64,000 nucleotides of DNA from an uncultured Alphaproteobacteria bacterium (GCA_902599045.1 CACKEA010000002.1:1-64000), one strand, 5' to 3'; positions 1 through 9,420 are shown, numbered from the stretch's first letter. Notes: generated from the sequence alone by a model not told the origin. Numbers and translations: made by a program.

Positions 1-428
1 CATTAATTGGATCAGATGTGCTTTTGTTTATTGATAAATATCCAAAAATTATTGATGGATTAAATAAATTTAATTATTCCAAAGCTAAAATGAATTCATG
101 GAAGAAAATTTTTATAATTTTACCCTTAAAAAAAAATTTAACTAAAAATATCTATAACCACTTTAAAAATTATAATACACAAATAAATAGTAAGCATAAT
201 TCTCAAAATAATTTAACTAGGTCCTCAATGATTTTAAATCAAGAATTTAAGGAGATATTTATGTATCTTTCATCTTTTAGGAGAGATTTTCTAAAATTTG
301 GCATGAGTGGTAGTGGGTCTTCTATTTTTCTATCTTTTAAGGAAATTTCGAAAGAAAGGCAAATTTTGAGGAATATCAATAAATTTCACCCTCTAGTTAG
401 AATTGAAAAATCTCTTTATTTCGGATAA
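1..428 (+). CDS. ispE: 4-diphosphocytidyl-2-C-methyl-D-erythritol kinase, C-terminal part (cut by window edge)
   Basis: C-terminal part of a GHMP-family kinase. The reading frame (codons from base 3) is open through the left edge, so the start lies outside the window; the GTG at 18 is not a real start because the family motif IGSDV lies just before and across it. The frame ends at 426-428. The clearest signature is the glycine-rich third GHMP motif, GMSGSGSSIF, about 43 residues before the C terminus. IspE phosphorylates CDP-methylerythritol in the non-mevalonate isoprenoid pathway in the cytoplasm. The fit to IspE rather than another GHMP kinase rests on the GSDV and GMSGSGSS pair plus the C-terminal length, so it is good but not proven. 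tRNA-Gln follows 16 bp downstream on the same strand. Confidence 0.82.
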   Translation, partial: LIGSDVLLFIDKYPKIIDGLNKFNYSKAKMNSWKKIFIILPLKKNLTKNIYNHFKNYNTQINSKHNSQNNLTRSSMILNQEFKEIFMYLSSFRRDFLKFGMSGSGSSIFLSFKEISKERQILRNINKFHPLVRIEKSLYFG

Positions 429-444
429 GTTCATTAATTCCTGA

Positions 445-519
445 TGGGGCGTAGCCAAGCGGTAAGGCACCGGTTTTTGGTATCGGCATGCGTAGGTTCG
501 AATCCTACCGCCCCAGCCA
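445..519 (+). tRNA. tRNA-Gln (anticodon TTG), CCA end encoded
   Basis: A full cloverleaf can be drawn. The acceptor stem TGGGGCG (445-451) pairs with CGCCCCA (509-515), followed by discriminator G516 and an encoded CCA (517-519). The anticodon stem CCGGT/ATCGG encloses a loop with TTG at 477-479, and the T loop contains GTTCGAATC. The order and bases closely match bacterial tRNA-Gln. It sits between ispE and uup, all on the plus strand. Confidence 0.97.
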
Positions 520-544
520 TTTCTGAGCTATATATTAAAATAAT

Positions 545-2362
545 ATGAATCAACTTATATTTTCATTGAAAGAAGGATCTATCAGTTACCATAAAAATGA
601 AATTTTTAAGGAACTAGATTTAAATATTCATAGAAAAGATTTTATTGCTCTTGTTGGTAAAAATGGGGCAGGGAAATCTACTTTAATGAATGTCATATCT
701 GGTCAACATGAGATTGACTTAGGTGAAATATGGAGCATTGACAATATTGCAGTTAATTACTTCAACCAAAATTATAAATTACAAAATGAAAATAATACCG
801 TTGAAAAAGAGATTTTATCAGTGATTACTAATCAAGATGATATTTACGAAATAGACATCTTCTGTAATAATTTAAGTGTAGATAAAAATAGTTTAATTAA
901 AAATTTATCTGGAGGTCAAAAAAGAAGAGTAGGTCTAATCAAAACATTAATAAAACCATCGGACCTTTTGCTCTTGGACGAACCAACCAATCACCTAGAC
1001 CTAGATACAATAGTATGGCTAGAAAATTATTTGAAAAAACTAGATAGTGCTATTTTATGTGTAAGTCATGATCGACAATTTCTTAAAAATTTTACTAATA
1101 AAATATTATGGATAGACCGATCCAGAGTGAAAGTAAATAACAGCGGGTACAGTGATTTTGAAAATTGGTCTAGTACTTTGTTATCACAAGAAGAAAGAGA
1201 ATTACAGAATAGGAAGCAATTTGTTAACCTAGAGGTTAATTGGGCTAACAAAGGAGTAAAAGCAAGAGTAAAACGAAACACTAGAAGGTTAGAGCAAGCA
1301 AAAGAGCTCAAGGACAATTTAGATAAAGATATAAGTGATTTTAAAAAAGCAACAAGAAAAATAGAAATTAATCAAATATATGAAAATTCAAAGAATTTTA
1401 AACATGTTGCTGAATTTCATAATGCCGAATTTTATTTTGACACTGAAGATAAAAAATTAATTTTAAAAAATTTTAATTTGAAAATCAGCAAAAAGGACAG
1501 AATAGGACTTTTAGGAAGTAATGGCTCAGGTAAATCAACATTTTTAAAAATCTTACTTAATGAGCTCCATTTAAAATCAGGGATTTTAAAACTTAGAAAA
1601 GAGTTGGAATTTTCATATTTTGACCAGTTAAGAAATGATTTAAAAGACAATCTTCCAATAAAAAAAATATTAGTACCCTCTGGTGGGGATTATCTTAAAA
1701 CACAAGGTAAGGATAGACATGTATGTAGTTACTTGAAAGATTTTCATTTCGATCCATCTAAAGCAAATGATCCTGTTGGTAGTTTATCTGGTGGAATGAA
1801 AAATCGATTACTCTTATCGAAGGTTCTATCAAATCCTAAAAGTGGTCTAATATTAGATGAACCAACAAATGATCTTGATATAGATACTTTAGATTTAGTA
1901 GAGTCAATATTATCAGGCTACAATGGAACTTTAGTGGTCGTATCACATAATAGGGATTTTTTAGATAAATTAGTGAACAAAATATTATTTTTTAAGGGAA
2001 ATGGAGAGGTTGTTCTGTTTAATGGAGGCTATCATGATTTTCTTAACAATAAAGATCTTCTAATAAATGATAGCGATGACTCTTTAAAAATTGATCATAA
2101 AGCTGAAAAATATAAAAAAAATTCATCAAAAGTTATTAAGAAGAAATTAACTTTTAAACTACAATATGAGCTTAACAATTTACCCAAACAAATAGATCTC
2201 TTAAAGGAACAAATAGATCATTTTAAAAAAATTTTAGAGGCACCAGATCTCTATAAAAAAGATTATGATTTATTTATAACTTCAAGTGAAAAATTAGGAT
2301 CTCTTCAATTAGAATTAGAAACTAAAGAATTAAGATGGTTAGAGCTGATGGAACTTACTTAA
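545..2362 (+). CDS. uup: ABC-F family ATPase, Uup-like
   Basis: Soluble duplicated ABC ATPase with no membrane segments. First cassette: Walker A GKNGAGKST (residues 38-46), signature LSGGQKRR (121-128), Walker B LLLLDEPTNHLD (141-152). Second cassette: Walker A GSNGSGKST (324-332), signature LSGGMKNR, Walker B ILDEPTNDLD. The linker between cassettes is rich in K/R and E, and the last ~80 residues are charged and probably coiled-coil, as in the Uup C-terminal domain. ABC-F proteins act on ribosomes; Uup is also linked to replication and branched-DNA tolerance. The DEPTNDLD form and C-terminal extension favour Uup over EttA. The next gene starts 4 bp after its stop, suggesting cotranscription. 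Confidence 0.9.
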   Translation: MNQLIFSLKEGSISYHKNEIFKELDLNIHRKDFIALVGKNGAGKSTLMNVISGQHEIDLGEIWSIDNIAVNYFNQNYKLQNENNTVEKEILSVITNQDDIYEIDIFCNNLSVDKNSLIKNLSGGQKRRVGLIKTLIKPSDLLLLDEPTNHLDLDTIVWLENYLKKLDSAILCVSHDRQFLKNFTNKILWIDRSRVKVNNSGYSDFENWSSTLLSQEERELQNRKQFVNLEVNWANKGVKARVKRNTRRLEQAKELKDNLDKDISDFKKATRKIEINQIYENSKNFKHVAEFHNAEFYFDTEDKKLILKNFNLKISKKDRIGLLGSNGSGKSTFLKILLNELHLKSGILKLRKELEFSYFDQLRNDLKDNLPIKKILVPSGGDYLKTQGKDRHVCSYLKDFHFDPSKANDPVGSLSGGMKNRLLLSKVLSNPKSGLILDEPTNDLDIDTLDLVESILSGYNGTLVVVSHNRDFLDKLVNKILFFKGNGEVVLFNGGYHDFLNNKDLLINDSDDSLKIDHKAEKYKKNSSKVIKKKLTFKLQYELNNLPKQIDLLKEQIDHFKKILEAPDLYKKDYDLFITSSEKLGSLQLELETKELRWLELMELT

Positions 2363-2366
2363 ATAC

Positions 2367-3092
2367 ATGAATTTAAAAAGCAAAGTTAAAGAACTTATAA
2401 ATATTTCTTGTTTAAACGAAATTTGTAATGTTCTCCCATATGAAGACAAAGATATTTATCTTATTGGAGGTGCGACCAGATCCATACTTTCTGATAAATA
2501 TGAAATTAAAGATATTGATTTGGTCATACCAGATTTAGACAGTTTTACAGTTGATAAAATTTTAGATAAATACGATGATGCAAAATATTACCCAGGATAT
2601 AAAAGTATATCCTTGGTATTTAATGATTTTGAATATCAAATAAATTCATTCAGAAAAGATATAGCCCCATCTGGAAGACATTCTAAAGTAGCTAAAGCTA
2701 CTAGCATCAGAGAAGACTCCCTTAGAAGAGATTTTACCTTCAACAGTGTATATATAAATTTAAAAGGAAATGTTTATGATTTTTATCTGGGCATGGAACA
2801 TTATCAAAATAGCTATTTAAAATTTATTTTTGATCCGATGGTTCAAATTCAAAAAGATTATTTAAGGGCAATACGATATATGAGATTTTTATCATTATTT
2901 GAAAATACAAAAACATATCCTGCTGATATTGAGGCAATAATGATTCTCTCTAAAAACATTACAGATTTTGTGAAAGAGAAAAAGATAACTCAAGAGTTAA
3001 ACAAAATCCAAAAGATGCCATTTCCTGAAAACACTATTTCCTTTTTAAATAAAAATAGTGAGCTAAATCATCTTATAGATTTCTTAAACTAA
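2367..3092 (+). CDS. Short CCA-adding / poly(A) polymerase family nucleotidyltransferase (head and neck only)
   Basis: Class II nucleotidyltransferase of the tRNA CCA-adding/PcnB family. Visible motifs: GGATRS (34-39, usually GGxxRD), the catalytic DID pair (D49, D51), RRDFTFN (120-126), and the neck motif DYLRAIRYMRF, followed by KKITQELNKI, which resembles the neck ERIxEEL segment. At 241 residues it lacks the C-terminal body and tail found in the usual ~390-420-residue enzymes, and the Asp of GGxxRD is Ser. There is no continuation in another frame because trmL fills the next 450 bp on the other strand. It may repair CCA ends, since the one tRNA here already encodes CCA, or it may be decaying. 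The 3' end overlaps trmL by 4 bp. Confidence 0.75.
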   Translation: MNLKSKVKELINISCLNEICNVLPYEDKDIYLIGGATRSILSDKYEIKDIDLVIPDLDSFTVDKILDKYDDAKYYPGYKSISLVFNDFEYQINSFRKDIAPSGRHSKVAKATSIREDSLRRDFTFNSVYINLKGNVYDFYLGMEHYQNSYLKFIFDPMVQIQKDYLRAIRYMRFLSLFENTKTYPADIEAIMILSKNITDFVKEKKITQELNKIQKMPFPENTISFLNKNSELNHLIDFLN

Positions 3093-3544
3093 AAATTACC
3101 TTTAATCTTTGAAATGATGATTGCAACGGAGGTTGCTAAATTTAATGATCTTGTTTTACTGCTCATCGGAATAGTTATTTTATAATCAACTATATTATGA
3201 ATTGTATCCGGAACTCCTGCTGTTTCTTTACCAAATAAAACAATATCATTTTCCTTGAATTTAAAATCATAGAGATTGTTGTTAGTTTTAGTAGTTGCTA
3301 GAATAACTCTGTTATTATTTTTTTCGCAATAAGAGTAAAAATTGTCCCAATTTTCATGATTTAAAATTTTGCAATGATCTATGTAATCCATTACAGCACC
3401 TTTAAATCTTTTGTCTGACGTTGAAAAAGGTAGAGGCTTCACAATGTGTATAGGAAATTCTAAACAAGCTGCTGTTCTGATAATTACGCCAAGATTTTGA
3501 GGCATATCAGGCTGATAGAGACATATTGCAAATTTATGCGTCAT
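3089..3544 (-). CDS. trmL: tRNA (cytidine/uridine(34)-2'-O)-methyltransferase
   Basis: Small SPOUT methyltransferase of 151 residues, the normal TrmL length. Family motifs are clear: the N-terminal QPDMPQNLGVIIRTAACL, the knot loop LFGKETAGVP, and the C-terminal IPMSSKTRSLNLATSVAI that forms the deep trefoil knot binding S-adenosylmethionine. TrmL methylates the ribose of the wobble nucleotide in tRNA-Leu isoacceptors. It converges on the nucleotidyltransferase gene, with the two stop codons sharing CTAA at 3089-3092, and is divergent from petA, only about 15-55 bp away depending on the petA start. Confidence 0.93.
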   Translation of the reverse strand: MTHKFAICLYQPDMPQNLGVIIRTAACLEFPIHIVKPLPFSTSDKRFKGAVMDYIDHCKILNHENWDNFYSYCEKNNNRVILATTKTNNNLYDFKFKENDIVLFGKETAGVPDTIHNIVDYKITIPMSSKTRSLNLATSVAIIISKIKGNF

Positions 3545-3600
3545 GATGACTACTACTTATGCTACATCTTACTAATAAAATCTATAAAGATTTAAATCAA

Positions 3601-4125
3601 ATGTCAGACAGTAGAAAACCAAGAAGAGATTTTATAAAATTATCTGCAATGACGCTTGGAGGGGTCGGAGCTGCTAGTTTACTAATACCTTTCATATCTA
3701 GTATGAATCCAGGGAAAGATACTCTTGCCTTAGCATCGACAGAGATAGATTTATCCCCTCTTGAAGAAGGTCAAAGTTTGACAGTAATATGGAGAGGAAA
3801 ACCAGTTTTTATAAAGCATAGAACTAAAAGTGAAATTGATATAGCAAAAAACACATCTTTAGATGAACTTCCGGACGCTGAAGAGGACTCTGCAAGAGTT
3901 CAAAAAGATAATTGGTTAGTTGTTCTTGGTGTTTGCACTCATTTAGGTTGCGTTCCTCTCGGTCAAAAAGCTTCAGATACAAAAGGGGATTACGGTGGGT
4001 GGTTTTGCCCATGTCATGGTTCTCATTATGATACCTCGGGAAGAATCCGTAAGGGACCTGCACCAACTAATTTACCTGTTCCCCCGTATGTATTTTTAAC
4101 AGATAACAGAATAAAGATAGGATAA
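3601..4125 (+). CDS. petA: Ubiquinol-cytochrome c reductase Rieske iron-sulfur subunit
   Basis: Rieske subunit of the bc1 complex. Numbered from the ATG at 3601, it has an N-terminal RKPRRDF twin-arginine-type motif and one hydrophobic anchor helix (about 12-34). Rieske box 1 is CTHLGC (C112, H114 as cluster ligands, C117 in the disulfide) and box 2 is CPCHGS (C136 and H139 as ligands, C138 in the disulfide). A longer start at 3559 would add 14 residues; 3601 is preferred because homologues begin just before the RR motif. It passes electrons from ubiquinol to cytochrome c1. It is first in petA-petB-petC, and petB follows after 5 bp. Confidence 0.96.
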   Translation: MSDSRKPRRDFIKLSAMTLGGVGAASLLIPFISSMNPGKDTLALASTEIDLSPLEEGQSLTVIWRGKPVFIKHRTKSEIDIAKNTSLDELPDAEEDSARVQKDNWLVVLGVCTHLGCVPLGQKASDTKGDYGGWFCPCHGSHYDTSGRIRKGPAPTNLPVPPYVFLTDNRIKIG

Positions 4126-4130
4126 AATTA

Positions 4131-5375
4131 ATGAGCTCAGATCAATTACAAGGATATAAAAAAACATTAAACTCTCCCTATACTGGTATAAAGGGTTGGA
4201 TTGACTCTAGGCTCCCACTGATAAGAATGATGGAAGCTGAATATCTAAAATTTCCAGTTCCAAAATCATTAAATTATTTTTGGTCTTTTGGTGGTATTGC
4301 TATGTTTTGTTTAATAGGTTTAATTTTAACTGGTATATTTTTAGGATTTCATTATAAGCCCTCAGCTGAAGACGCTTTTGACTCTGTAGAAAGGATCATG
4401 AGAGATGTCAGTTTTGGTTGGTTAATAAGATACCTTCATGCCAACTTAGTTTCATTTTTCTTTATAGCTACTTTTATTCATATCTTTAGAGCCTTATATT
4501 TTGGGTCATACAAAGCCCCTCGTGAGTTAGTATATATTTTCGGTTTGACGATGTTCATGTTAATGATGGCAACTGCTTTTTTAGGATACACACTTCCATG
4601 GGGTCAAATGTCATACTGGGGAGCTACTGTTATAACAAATCTTTTCTCAGCTATCCCTGTTGTGGGTGATGCAATATTACAGCTACTTCTTGGTGATTTT
4701 ACCGTTGGGGACTCCGCTGTTAACCGGTTTTATGTATTACACTGGTTGTTAGCTTTTGCGATTGTAGGTTTAGTTGTATTTCATGTTATTACACTCCACA
4801 TGACAGGTTCAAATAATCCAACTGGTTCAGAACCTCAAAGTTGGGATGAAACAGTTAGCTTTCATCCTTACGTAACAATAAAAGATTTAAATGCTGCTCT
4901 ATTTTTTTTCATTATTATGGCTTTCATTTTATTTTATTATCCAAATATATTAGGACATTCTGATAATTATATTAAAGCGAATCCCATGATAACTCCTGCA
5001 CATATTGTGCCTGAATGGTATTTCTTACCCTTTTACGCTATTCTGAGAGCTATTCCTGATAAGCTAGGCGGGGTAATAGCTATGTTTAGTTCTATTCTTG
5101 CACTGGGATTACTTCCTTGGCTTGATACATCAAAAGTTAGATCATGTTTGTTTAGACCTATTTGGAGATATTGTGTTCTTTTATTTGCTGTAAACTTTTT
5201 GGTCTTAATGTATGTCGGAGGTAAACCTGCTGAAGATATTTATGTGCTTATCTCCAGGATTGGAACCGCATATTGGTTTTTATTTATTTTTGTATTGGCT
5301 CCACTTGTTGGATTTCTTGAAACCCCTAGACAACCACTTACTATTACAAATTACTTGCAAAGCAAAAAAGCTTAA
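4131..5375 (+). CDS. petB: Cytochrome b of the bc1 complex
   Basis: Full-length (414-residue) multi-helix cytochrome b with the N- and C-terminal parts fused, as usual in alphaproteobacteria. Haem-ligand histidines are visible in the helix around IRYLHANLVSFFFIATFIH and in the later YVLHWLLAF...FHVITLH segment. The quinol-oxidation motif PEWY is present in PEWYFLPFYAILR. About eight membrane helices are evident. The protein carries both haems b and the Qo and Qi sites of the proton-motive Q cycle. It lies 5 bp after petA and 2 bp before petC, so the three genes almost certainly form one transcript. Confidence 0.97.
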   Translation: MSSDQLQGYKKTLNSPYTGIKGWIDSRLPLIRMMEAEYLKFPVPKSLNYFWSFGGIAMFCLIGLILTGIFLGFHYKPSAEDAFDSVERIMRDVSFGWLIRYLHANLVSFFFIATFIHIFRALYFGSYKAPRELVYIFGLTMFMLMMATAFLGYTLPWGQMSYWGATVITNLFSAIPVVGDAILQLLLGDFTVGDSAVNRFYVLHWLLAFAIVGLVVFHVITLHMTGSNNPTGSEPQSWDETVSFHPYVTIKDLNAALFFFIIMAFILFYYPNILGHSDNYIKANPMITPAHIVPEWYFLPFYAILRAIPDKLGGVIAMFSSILALGLLPWLDTSKVRSCLFRPIWRYCVLLFAVNFLVLMYVGGKPAEDIYVLISRIGTAYWFLFIFVLAPLVGFLETPRQPLTITNYLQSKKA

Positions 5376-5377
5376 AT

Positions 5378-6130
5378 ATGAGAAAAGCTCTTCTGGCCTT
5401 TTTTTTATTTTTCAGTTTCAACTCCTATGGCGCAGGTGCTAAAATTGAAATCCCAAAATATGACTGGTCTTGGAAAGGGTTTTTTGGAACATATGATCGT
5501 GCCTCAGCCCAACGTGGCTTAAAAGTATACAGAGAGGTTTGTGCAGGGTGCCATTCTATGAATTATCTTGCTTACAGAAATCTAGGAGATCTTGGTTTTA
5601 GTGAAGATCACATTAAGGCAATAGCTGCAGAGCATTTAATTTTGGACGGACCCGATGATGAAGGTGAAATGTTTGAAAGAGACGGAATTCCATCAGATCA
5701 ATTTGCAAATCCATATCCAAATGTTCAGGCTGCTAGGGCTGCAAACAACGGTGCTTATCCCCCAGATTTATCTTTGATAGTCAAAGCTAGACCAAAAGGT
5801 GCAGATTATGTTAAAGCATTATTGCTTGGTTACGTCGATCCACCAGAAGATATGAAAGTACCCAAAGGCCAGCATTACAACAAGTACATGGCAGGTAATT
5901 TAATTGCAATGACATCACCATTGTCTGATGGTTTAGTTGATTATGATGATGGCACCGAAAGTTCTATGGACCAAATGACAACTGATGTTACAACTTTTTT
6001 AGCTTGGGCTGCAGAGCCAAGTTTAGAGGATAGAAAGAAAATGGGTTTAAAGGTTATTCTGTTTTTAATAGTTTTATTTGCACTTGCTTATATTTCAAAA
6101 CAACAGATTTGGAGAGATATCAAACATTAA
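5378..6130 (+). CDS. petC: Cytochrome c1
   Basis: 250-residue c-type cytochrome. A signal peptide covers about residues 1-20 (LLAFFLFFSFNSYGAGA). The haem-binding motif CAGCH is at 55-59. The distal methionine is likely in MAGNLIAMTSPL, and a C-terminal helix (about 222-240) anchors it in the membrane. It accepts electrons from the Rieske protein and passes them to soluble cytochrome c. It is third in petABC. Its last 11 bp overlap the end of ychF on the other strand, so there is no intergenic terminator. Confidence 0.96.
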   Translation: MRKALLAFFLFFSFNSYGAGAKIEIPKYDWSWKGFFGTYDRASAQRGLKVYREVCAGCHSMNYLAYRNLGDLGFSEDHIKAIAAEHLILDGPDDEGEMFERDGIPSDQFANPYPNVQAARAANNGAYPPDLSLIVKARPKGADYVKALLLGYVDPPEDMKVPKGQHYNKYMAGNLIAMTSPLSDGLVDYDDGTESSMDQMTTDVTTFLAWAAEPSLEDRKKMGLKVILFLIVLFALAYISKQQIWRDIKH

Positions 6131-7205
6131 ACAAAAAGTGCATGACATCCCCGTCATTTACTTCATATTCTTTACCTTCTAATCTTAATTTTCCTTTTTC
6201 TTTCGCACCACTCTCCCCATTGTATTCAATATAATCCTCATAAGATATTGTTTCAGCCCTAATGAAACCTTTCTCCATATCAGTATGTATCTCGCCAGCA
6301 GCACTTGGAGCTAATGTGCCTTTTGAAATTGTCCAAGCTCTTAATTCTTTCTCACCAGCAGTAAAAAAATTAATATAATTCAAAAGGGCATAGCCTTTTT
6401 TTATAACTCTTTTCAACCCAGTTTCTTTAAGGCCCATACTATCAAGAAACATTTTTTTTTCTTCATTGTCACTTATTTGCGAAATTTCTGACTCAATTTT
6501 TGCACTCACAAGAAGCGTTTCTGAATTATTCAATTTAGAATATTCTTCAATAGATTTTGTATGCGAATTTCCATTTACTGAGGAATTTTCATCAACATTA
6601 CATACATATACAACGGGTTTTATAGAAATTAATTGAAATATACTCAAATATTCAATCTCATCTTTATCTAAGTTATTTAATATTCTTTGTTCTTTAGAGA
6701 TGAGCTCAATAGTTTTTTCAATTACTAATATTTTTTTTTTATCATCTTCTGTTTTTTGAGTTTTTTTTAATTTTTGATAATTTTTCTCTAAAATTTCTAA
6801 ATCAGATAATGCTAATTCTGCATTAATTATTTTAATATCTTCAAGAGGATCAATTCTATTTTCGACATGTTGTATATCATCATCTTCAAAACATCTTACT
6901 ATATGAAATAAAGCATTTACTGATCGGATATGAGATAAAAATGCATTTCCCAAGCCTTCTCCTTTAGAGGCACCTTTGACTAAGCCTGCAATATCTACAA
7001 TTTCAAAAGCTGCAGGGATAATTTTCTGCGGTTTGCATATTTTAGATAATATTTGGATTCTATCATCTGGTACCCTTACTAAAGAACTATTAGGATCAAT
7101 AGTAGCAAAAGGGTAATTTGCTGCCAGAGCTTGTTCATTTTCACATAATGCGTTAAACAAAGTAGATTTTCCTACGTTTGGAAGACCTATGATTCCACAC
7201 TTCAT
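6120..7205 (-). CDS. ychF: Redox-regulated ATPase/GTPase YchF (OLA1 family)
   Basis: 361-residue Obg-like P-loop protein. The N terminus has GLPNVGKST (about 6-14), followed by a DIAGL G3 motif and the family-typical NVDE in place of NKxD, which gives ATP preference. A charged coiled-coil region occupies the middle, and a TGS-like domain forms the C terminus. YchF binds ribosomes and is linked to translation and oxidative-stress control. It is last in a minus-strand run prs-rplY-pth-ychF and abuts pth directly (1-bp step), which supports a translation-related operon. The pth-ychF pair is conserved in many bacteria. Confidence 0.95.
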   Translation of the reverse strand: MKCGIIGLPNVGKSTLFNALCENEQALAANYPFATIDPNSSLVRVPDDRIQILSKICKPQKIIPAAFEIVDIAGLVKGASKGEGLGNAFLSHIRSVNALFHIVRCFEDDDIQHVENRIDPLEDIKIINAELALSDLEILEKNYQKLKKTQKTEDDKKKILVIEKTIELISKEQRILNNLDKDEIEYLSIFQLISIKPVVYVCNVDENSSVNGNSHTKSIEEYSKLNNSETLLVSAKIESEISQISDNEEKKMFLDSMGLKETGLKRVIKKGYALLNYINFFTAGEKELRAWTISKGTLAPSAAGEIHTDMEKGFIRAETISYEDYIEYNGESGAKEKGKLRLEGKEYEVNDGDVMHFLFNV

Positions 7206-7754
7206 TTAAATACCTAGATTGGATAAATGTTTAGAAACAAATATCTGTGATAAATTTAAGTATATGACTTCAAATAATAAAAAAAGTTTTTTCTTTTCAT
7301 CAACTTTGAAGTTGCCCAATACATGACGTGTTACTTTATCTTTTTCCCCAGGATGACTAATACCAATTCTGAGCTTCCAATAGTTATCTCCAATTTTACT
7401 ACTAATGCTTCTAAGTCCGTTGTGACCAGCATTACCTCCAGCATATTTTATTTTGATTTCACCTAAATCTAAATCTAGCTCATCGTATAAAACAAATATT
7501 TCATCAGATTTACTTAATTTATTAGTTTTTAAACTCAATATGCCATTTCCAGACTCATTCATATAATTCTCAGATAAGGCAATCTGACATTGATGACCAT
7601 CTAACTGAAAAGTGTTAGTCAATTTAAAATTTTTAAATTTTTTTAATTTAAGTTCTAACTTATCAACAAGAAATTCGCCAAGTAACAAACCAGCGTTATG
7701 ACGATTATTTTTATGTTTGATAGTGGGATTGCCTAAGCAAAATAGAGTAAGCAT
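7206..7754 (-). CDS. pth: Peptidyl-tRNA hydrolase
   Basis: 182-residue Pth. It has the N-terminal LGNP (N9), the catalytic histidine in RHNAG (H20), the Asp-containing YDELDLDLG, and GGNAGHNGLRSI, which binds substrate. It releases tRNA from stalled peptidyl-tRNA. Length is normal for the family. It lies between rplY and ychF on the minus strand; rplY-pth-ychF is a common alphaproteobacterial order. Confidence 0.95.
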   Translation of the reverse strand: MLTLFCLGNPTIKHKNNRHNAGLLLGEFLVDKLELKLKKFKNFKLTNTFQLDGHQCQIALSENYMNESGNGILSLKTNKLSKSDEIFVLYDELDLDLGEIKIKYAGGNAGHNGLRSISSKIGDNYWKLRIGISHPGEKDKVTRHVLGNFKVDEKKKLFLLFEVIYLNLSQIFVSKHLSNLGI

Positions 7755-7768
7755 ATAGGAAGACTATA

Positions 7769-8422
7769 TTATTCGGCTGTTTTTTCTTCTTCTTTCTTAT
7801 CTTCAGCTTTTTCTGCTGTTTCTTCAGTGCTTTCTTCTGTCTCATCAGCTTCAGGTTCTTTTTCAACTTTTGGTGCTTGAACAGTGGCTAACATGAAGTC
7901 TCTACCTTGAATTGTAGGCTTCATTCCTTCTGTTAAAGTTACGGCGCTCAATCTTATATCATCACCAATTTCCTTGCCTTCTAACGATATAACAAATTTT
8001 TCAGGTATGTTATTAGCGAGACAAGTAAGTTCAATTTCTCTTCTGACCACGTTTAAGATGCCGCCTTGTTTCAATCCTGGAGATAATTCTTGATCAGTGA
8101 ATTCAACGGGCACAGCAATGACTATTCTTGTTTTTTCATCAACTCTTTGAAAGTCTACATGAATAGGATTGTGTTTAACTTTATGCCTTTGAATACTTTT
8201 TACAATTACAGCTTCTTTTTTATCACCAAATTCTACCTCAAATATTTTTGAATAGAAGCCACCTTCTTCAAATCTTTTTTTAAGCTGAATAGTGTCCACC
8301 GCAACCATAACAGGATCGGTGTTCCCTCCGTATATGATAGAGGGTATTAAACCCTCATCAAAATATGGATTAGTATTACCTTTTTTACGTTCTTTCGCAG
8401 GTATATTTCCACTGATTTTCAT
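7769..8422 (-). CDS. rplY: 50S ribosomal protein L25 / general stress protein Ctc
   Basis: 217-residue long-form L25 (CTC/TL5 type). The N-terminal 5S-rRNA-binding domain includes GLIPSIIYGG and the HVDFQRVD motif, followed by the beta-rich TL5 C-terminal domain (VPVEFTDQELSPGLKQGG). The last ~35 residues are an acidic E/K-rich tail, typical of alphaproteobacterial forms. It lies 14 bp upstream of pth on the minus strand and 29 bp downstream of prs. Confidence 0.95.
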   Translation of the reverse strand: MKISGNIPAKERKKGNTNPYFDEGLIPSIIYGGNTDPVMVAVDTIQLKKRFEEGGFYSKIFEVEFGDKKEAVIVKSIQRHKVKHNPIHVDFQRVDEKTRIVIAVPVEFTDQELSPGLKQGGILNVVRREIELTCLANNIPEKFVISLEGKEIGDDIRLSAVTLTEGMKPTIQGRDFMLATVQAPKVEKEPEADETEESTEETAEKAEDKKEEEKTAE

Positions 8423-8451
8423 AGGCTGAGTTTATACAATAAAAACTAAGA

Positions 8452-9378
8452 TTAATCAAACAGAGAAGATATAGATGTTTCGTTATTTATGCGCATTATA
8501 GCCTCTCCAAATAGTGGCGCCACTGACAAATATCTCATACCAGACGGAACTTCAAATGTGGGCTTAATAGTATTGGTACAAACCATTTCTTCTAAAACAG
8601 AATTGTTAATGTTTTCTAAAGCTTTTCCAGAGTATACACCATGGGAACAATAACCATAAACATGAGTAGCTCCCTTTTCTTTTAGAGCCTTAGCTGCGTT
8701 ACAAATAGTCCCTCCTGAGTCAACTAAATCATCAACAATGATACATTTCTTGCCATCCACTGATCCTATAACATTCATAGCATTCGAGACACCAGGAGCA
8801 TCCCTACGTTTATCTATTATAGCTAAGTCAGCGTTGAGTTTTTTTGCAAATGCTCTGGCTCTAACAACACCACCAACATCCGGAGAGACAAATACTAAGT
8901 TCTCATCTCTTTTATTTGATTTGATATCATTTACAAACATATTTAATGCATAAAGATTATCCAATGGGATATCAAAAAACCCTTGAATTTGTCCTGCGTG
9001 TAAATCCATAGTTAAAACTCTATTGGCGCCTGCTGTTGTAATTAAATTAGCGACTAGTTTAGCCGAAATAGGAGTTCTTGGCCCAGTTTTTCGGTCCTGT
9101 CTGGCATAACCAAAATATGGTAATACAGCAGTAATTCTTTTAGCAGATCCTCTTTTTAAAGCATCAATTGCAACTAACAATTCCATTAAATTGTCATTAG
9201 CAGGGAATGAAGTTGATTGTATTAAAAAAACATCCTCTCCTCTTACATTTTCAGCAATTTCAACAAATATCTCCTTATCAGAAAATCTTGTCATAGTTGT
9301 TTCAGATAGGGGTATTTTAAGATATTCTGAAATCTCTTTAGATAACTCAATGTTACTATTTCCAGAAATAATTTTCAT
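8452..9378 (-). CDS. prs: Ribose-phosphate pyrophosphokinase (PRPP synthetase)
   Basis: 308-residue class I PRPP synthetase. It has the N-terminal [10 protein letters not shown] flexible-loop region, the ATP-binding YARQDRK, the metal-binding [11 protein letters not shown], and the PRPP-binding [13 protein letters not shown]. It makes PRPP from ribose-5-phosphate and ATP for nucleotide, histidine and tryptophan synthesis. It heads the minus-strand group prs-rplY-pth-ychF, as in many alphaproteobacteria; 42 bp separate it from pgeF upstream. Confidence 0.96.
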   Translation of the reverse strand: MKIISGNSNIELSKEISEYLKIPLSETTMTRFSDKEIFVEIAENVRGEDVFLIQSTSFPANDNLMELLVAIDALKRGSAKRITAVLPYFGYARQDRKTGPRTPISAKLVANLITTAGANRVLTMDLHAGQIQGFFDIPLDNLYALNMFVNDIKSNKRDENLVFVSPDVGGVVRARAFAKKLNADLAIIDKRRDAPGVSNAMNVIGSVDGKKCIIVDDLVDSGGTICNAAKALKEKGATHVYGYCSHGVYSGKALENINNSVLEEMVCTNTIKPTFEVPSGMRYLSVAPLFGEAIMRINNETSISSLFD

Positions 9379-9420
9379 AAATTAACTGATTTATATAGTA
9401 AAATATATATCCATACAAAG

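Noticed and set aside
1066-1317. Open frame on the minus strand opposite uup
   Set aside because: Shadow of the ABC-F gene; low-complexity translation with no family features. Many similar antisense frames across the window were dropped for the same reason.
3559-3600. Longer N terminus for the Rieske protein
   Set aside because: Adds 14 residues before the RR anchor that homologues lack; kept only as an alternative.
5212-5442. Plus-strand frame across the petB/petC joint
   Set aside because: Out of frame with both well-supported genes and without any recognisable product.
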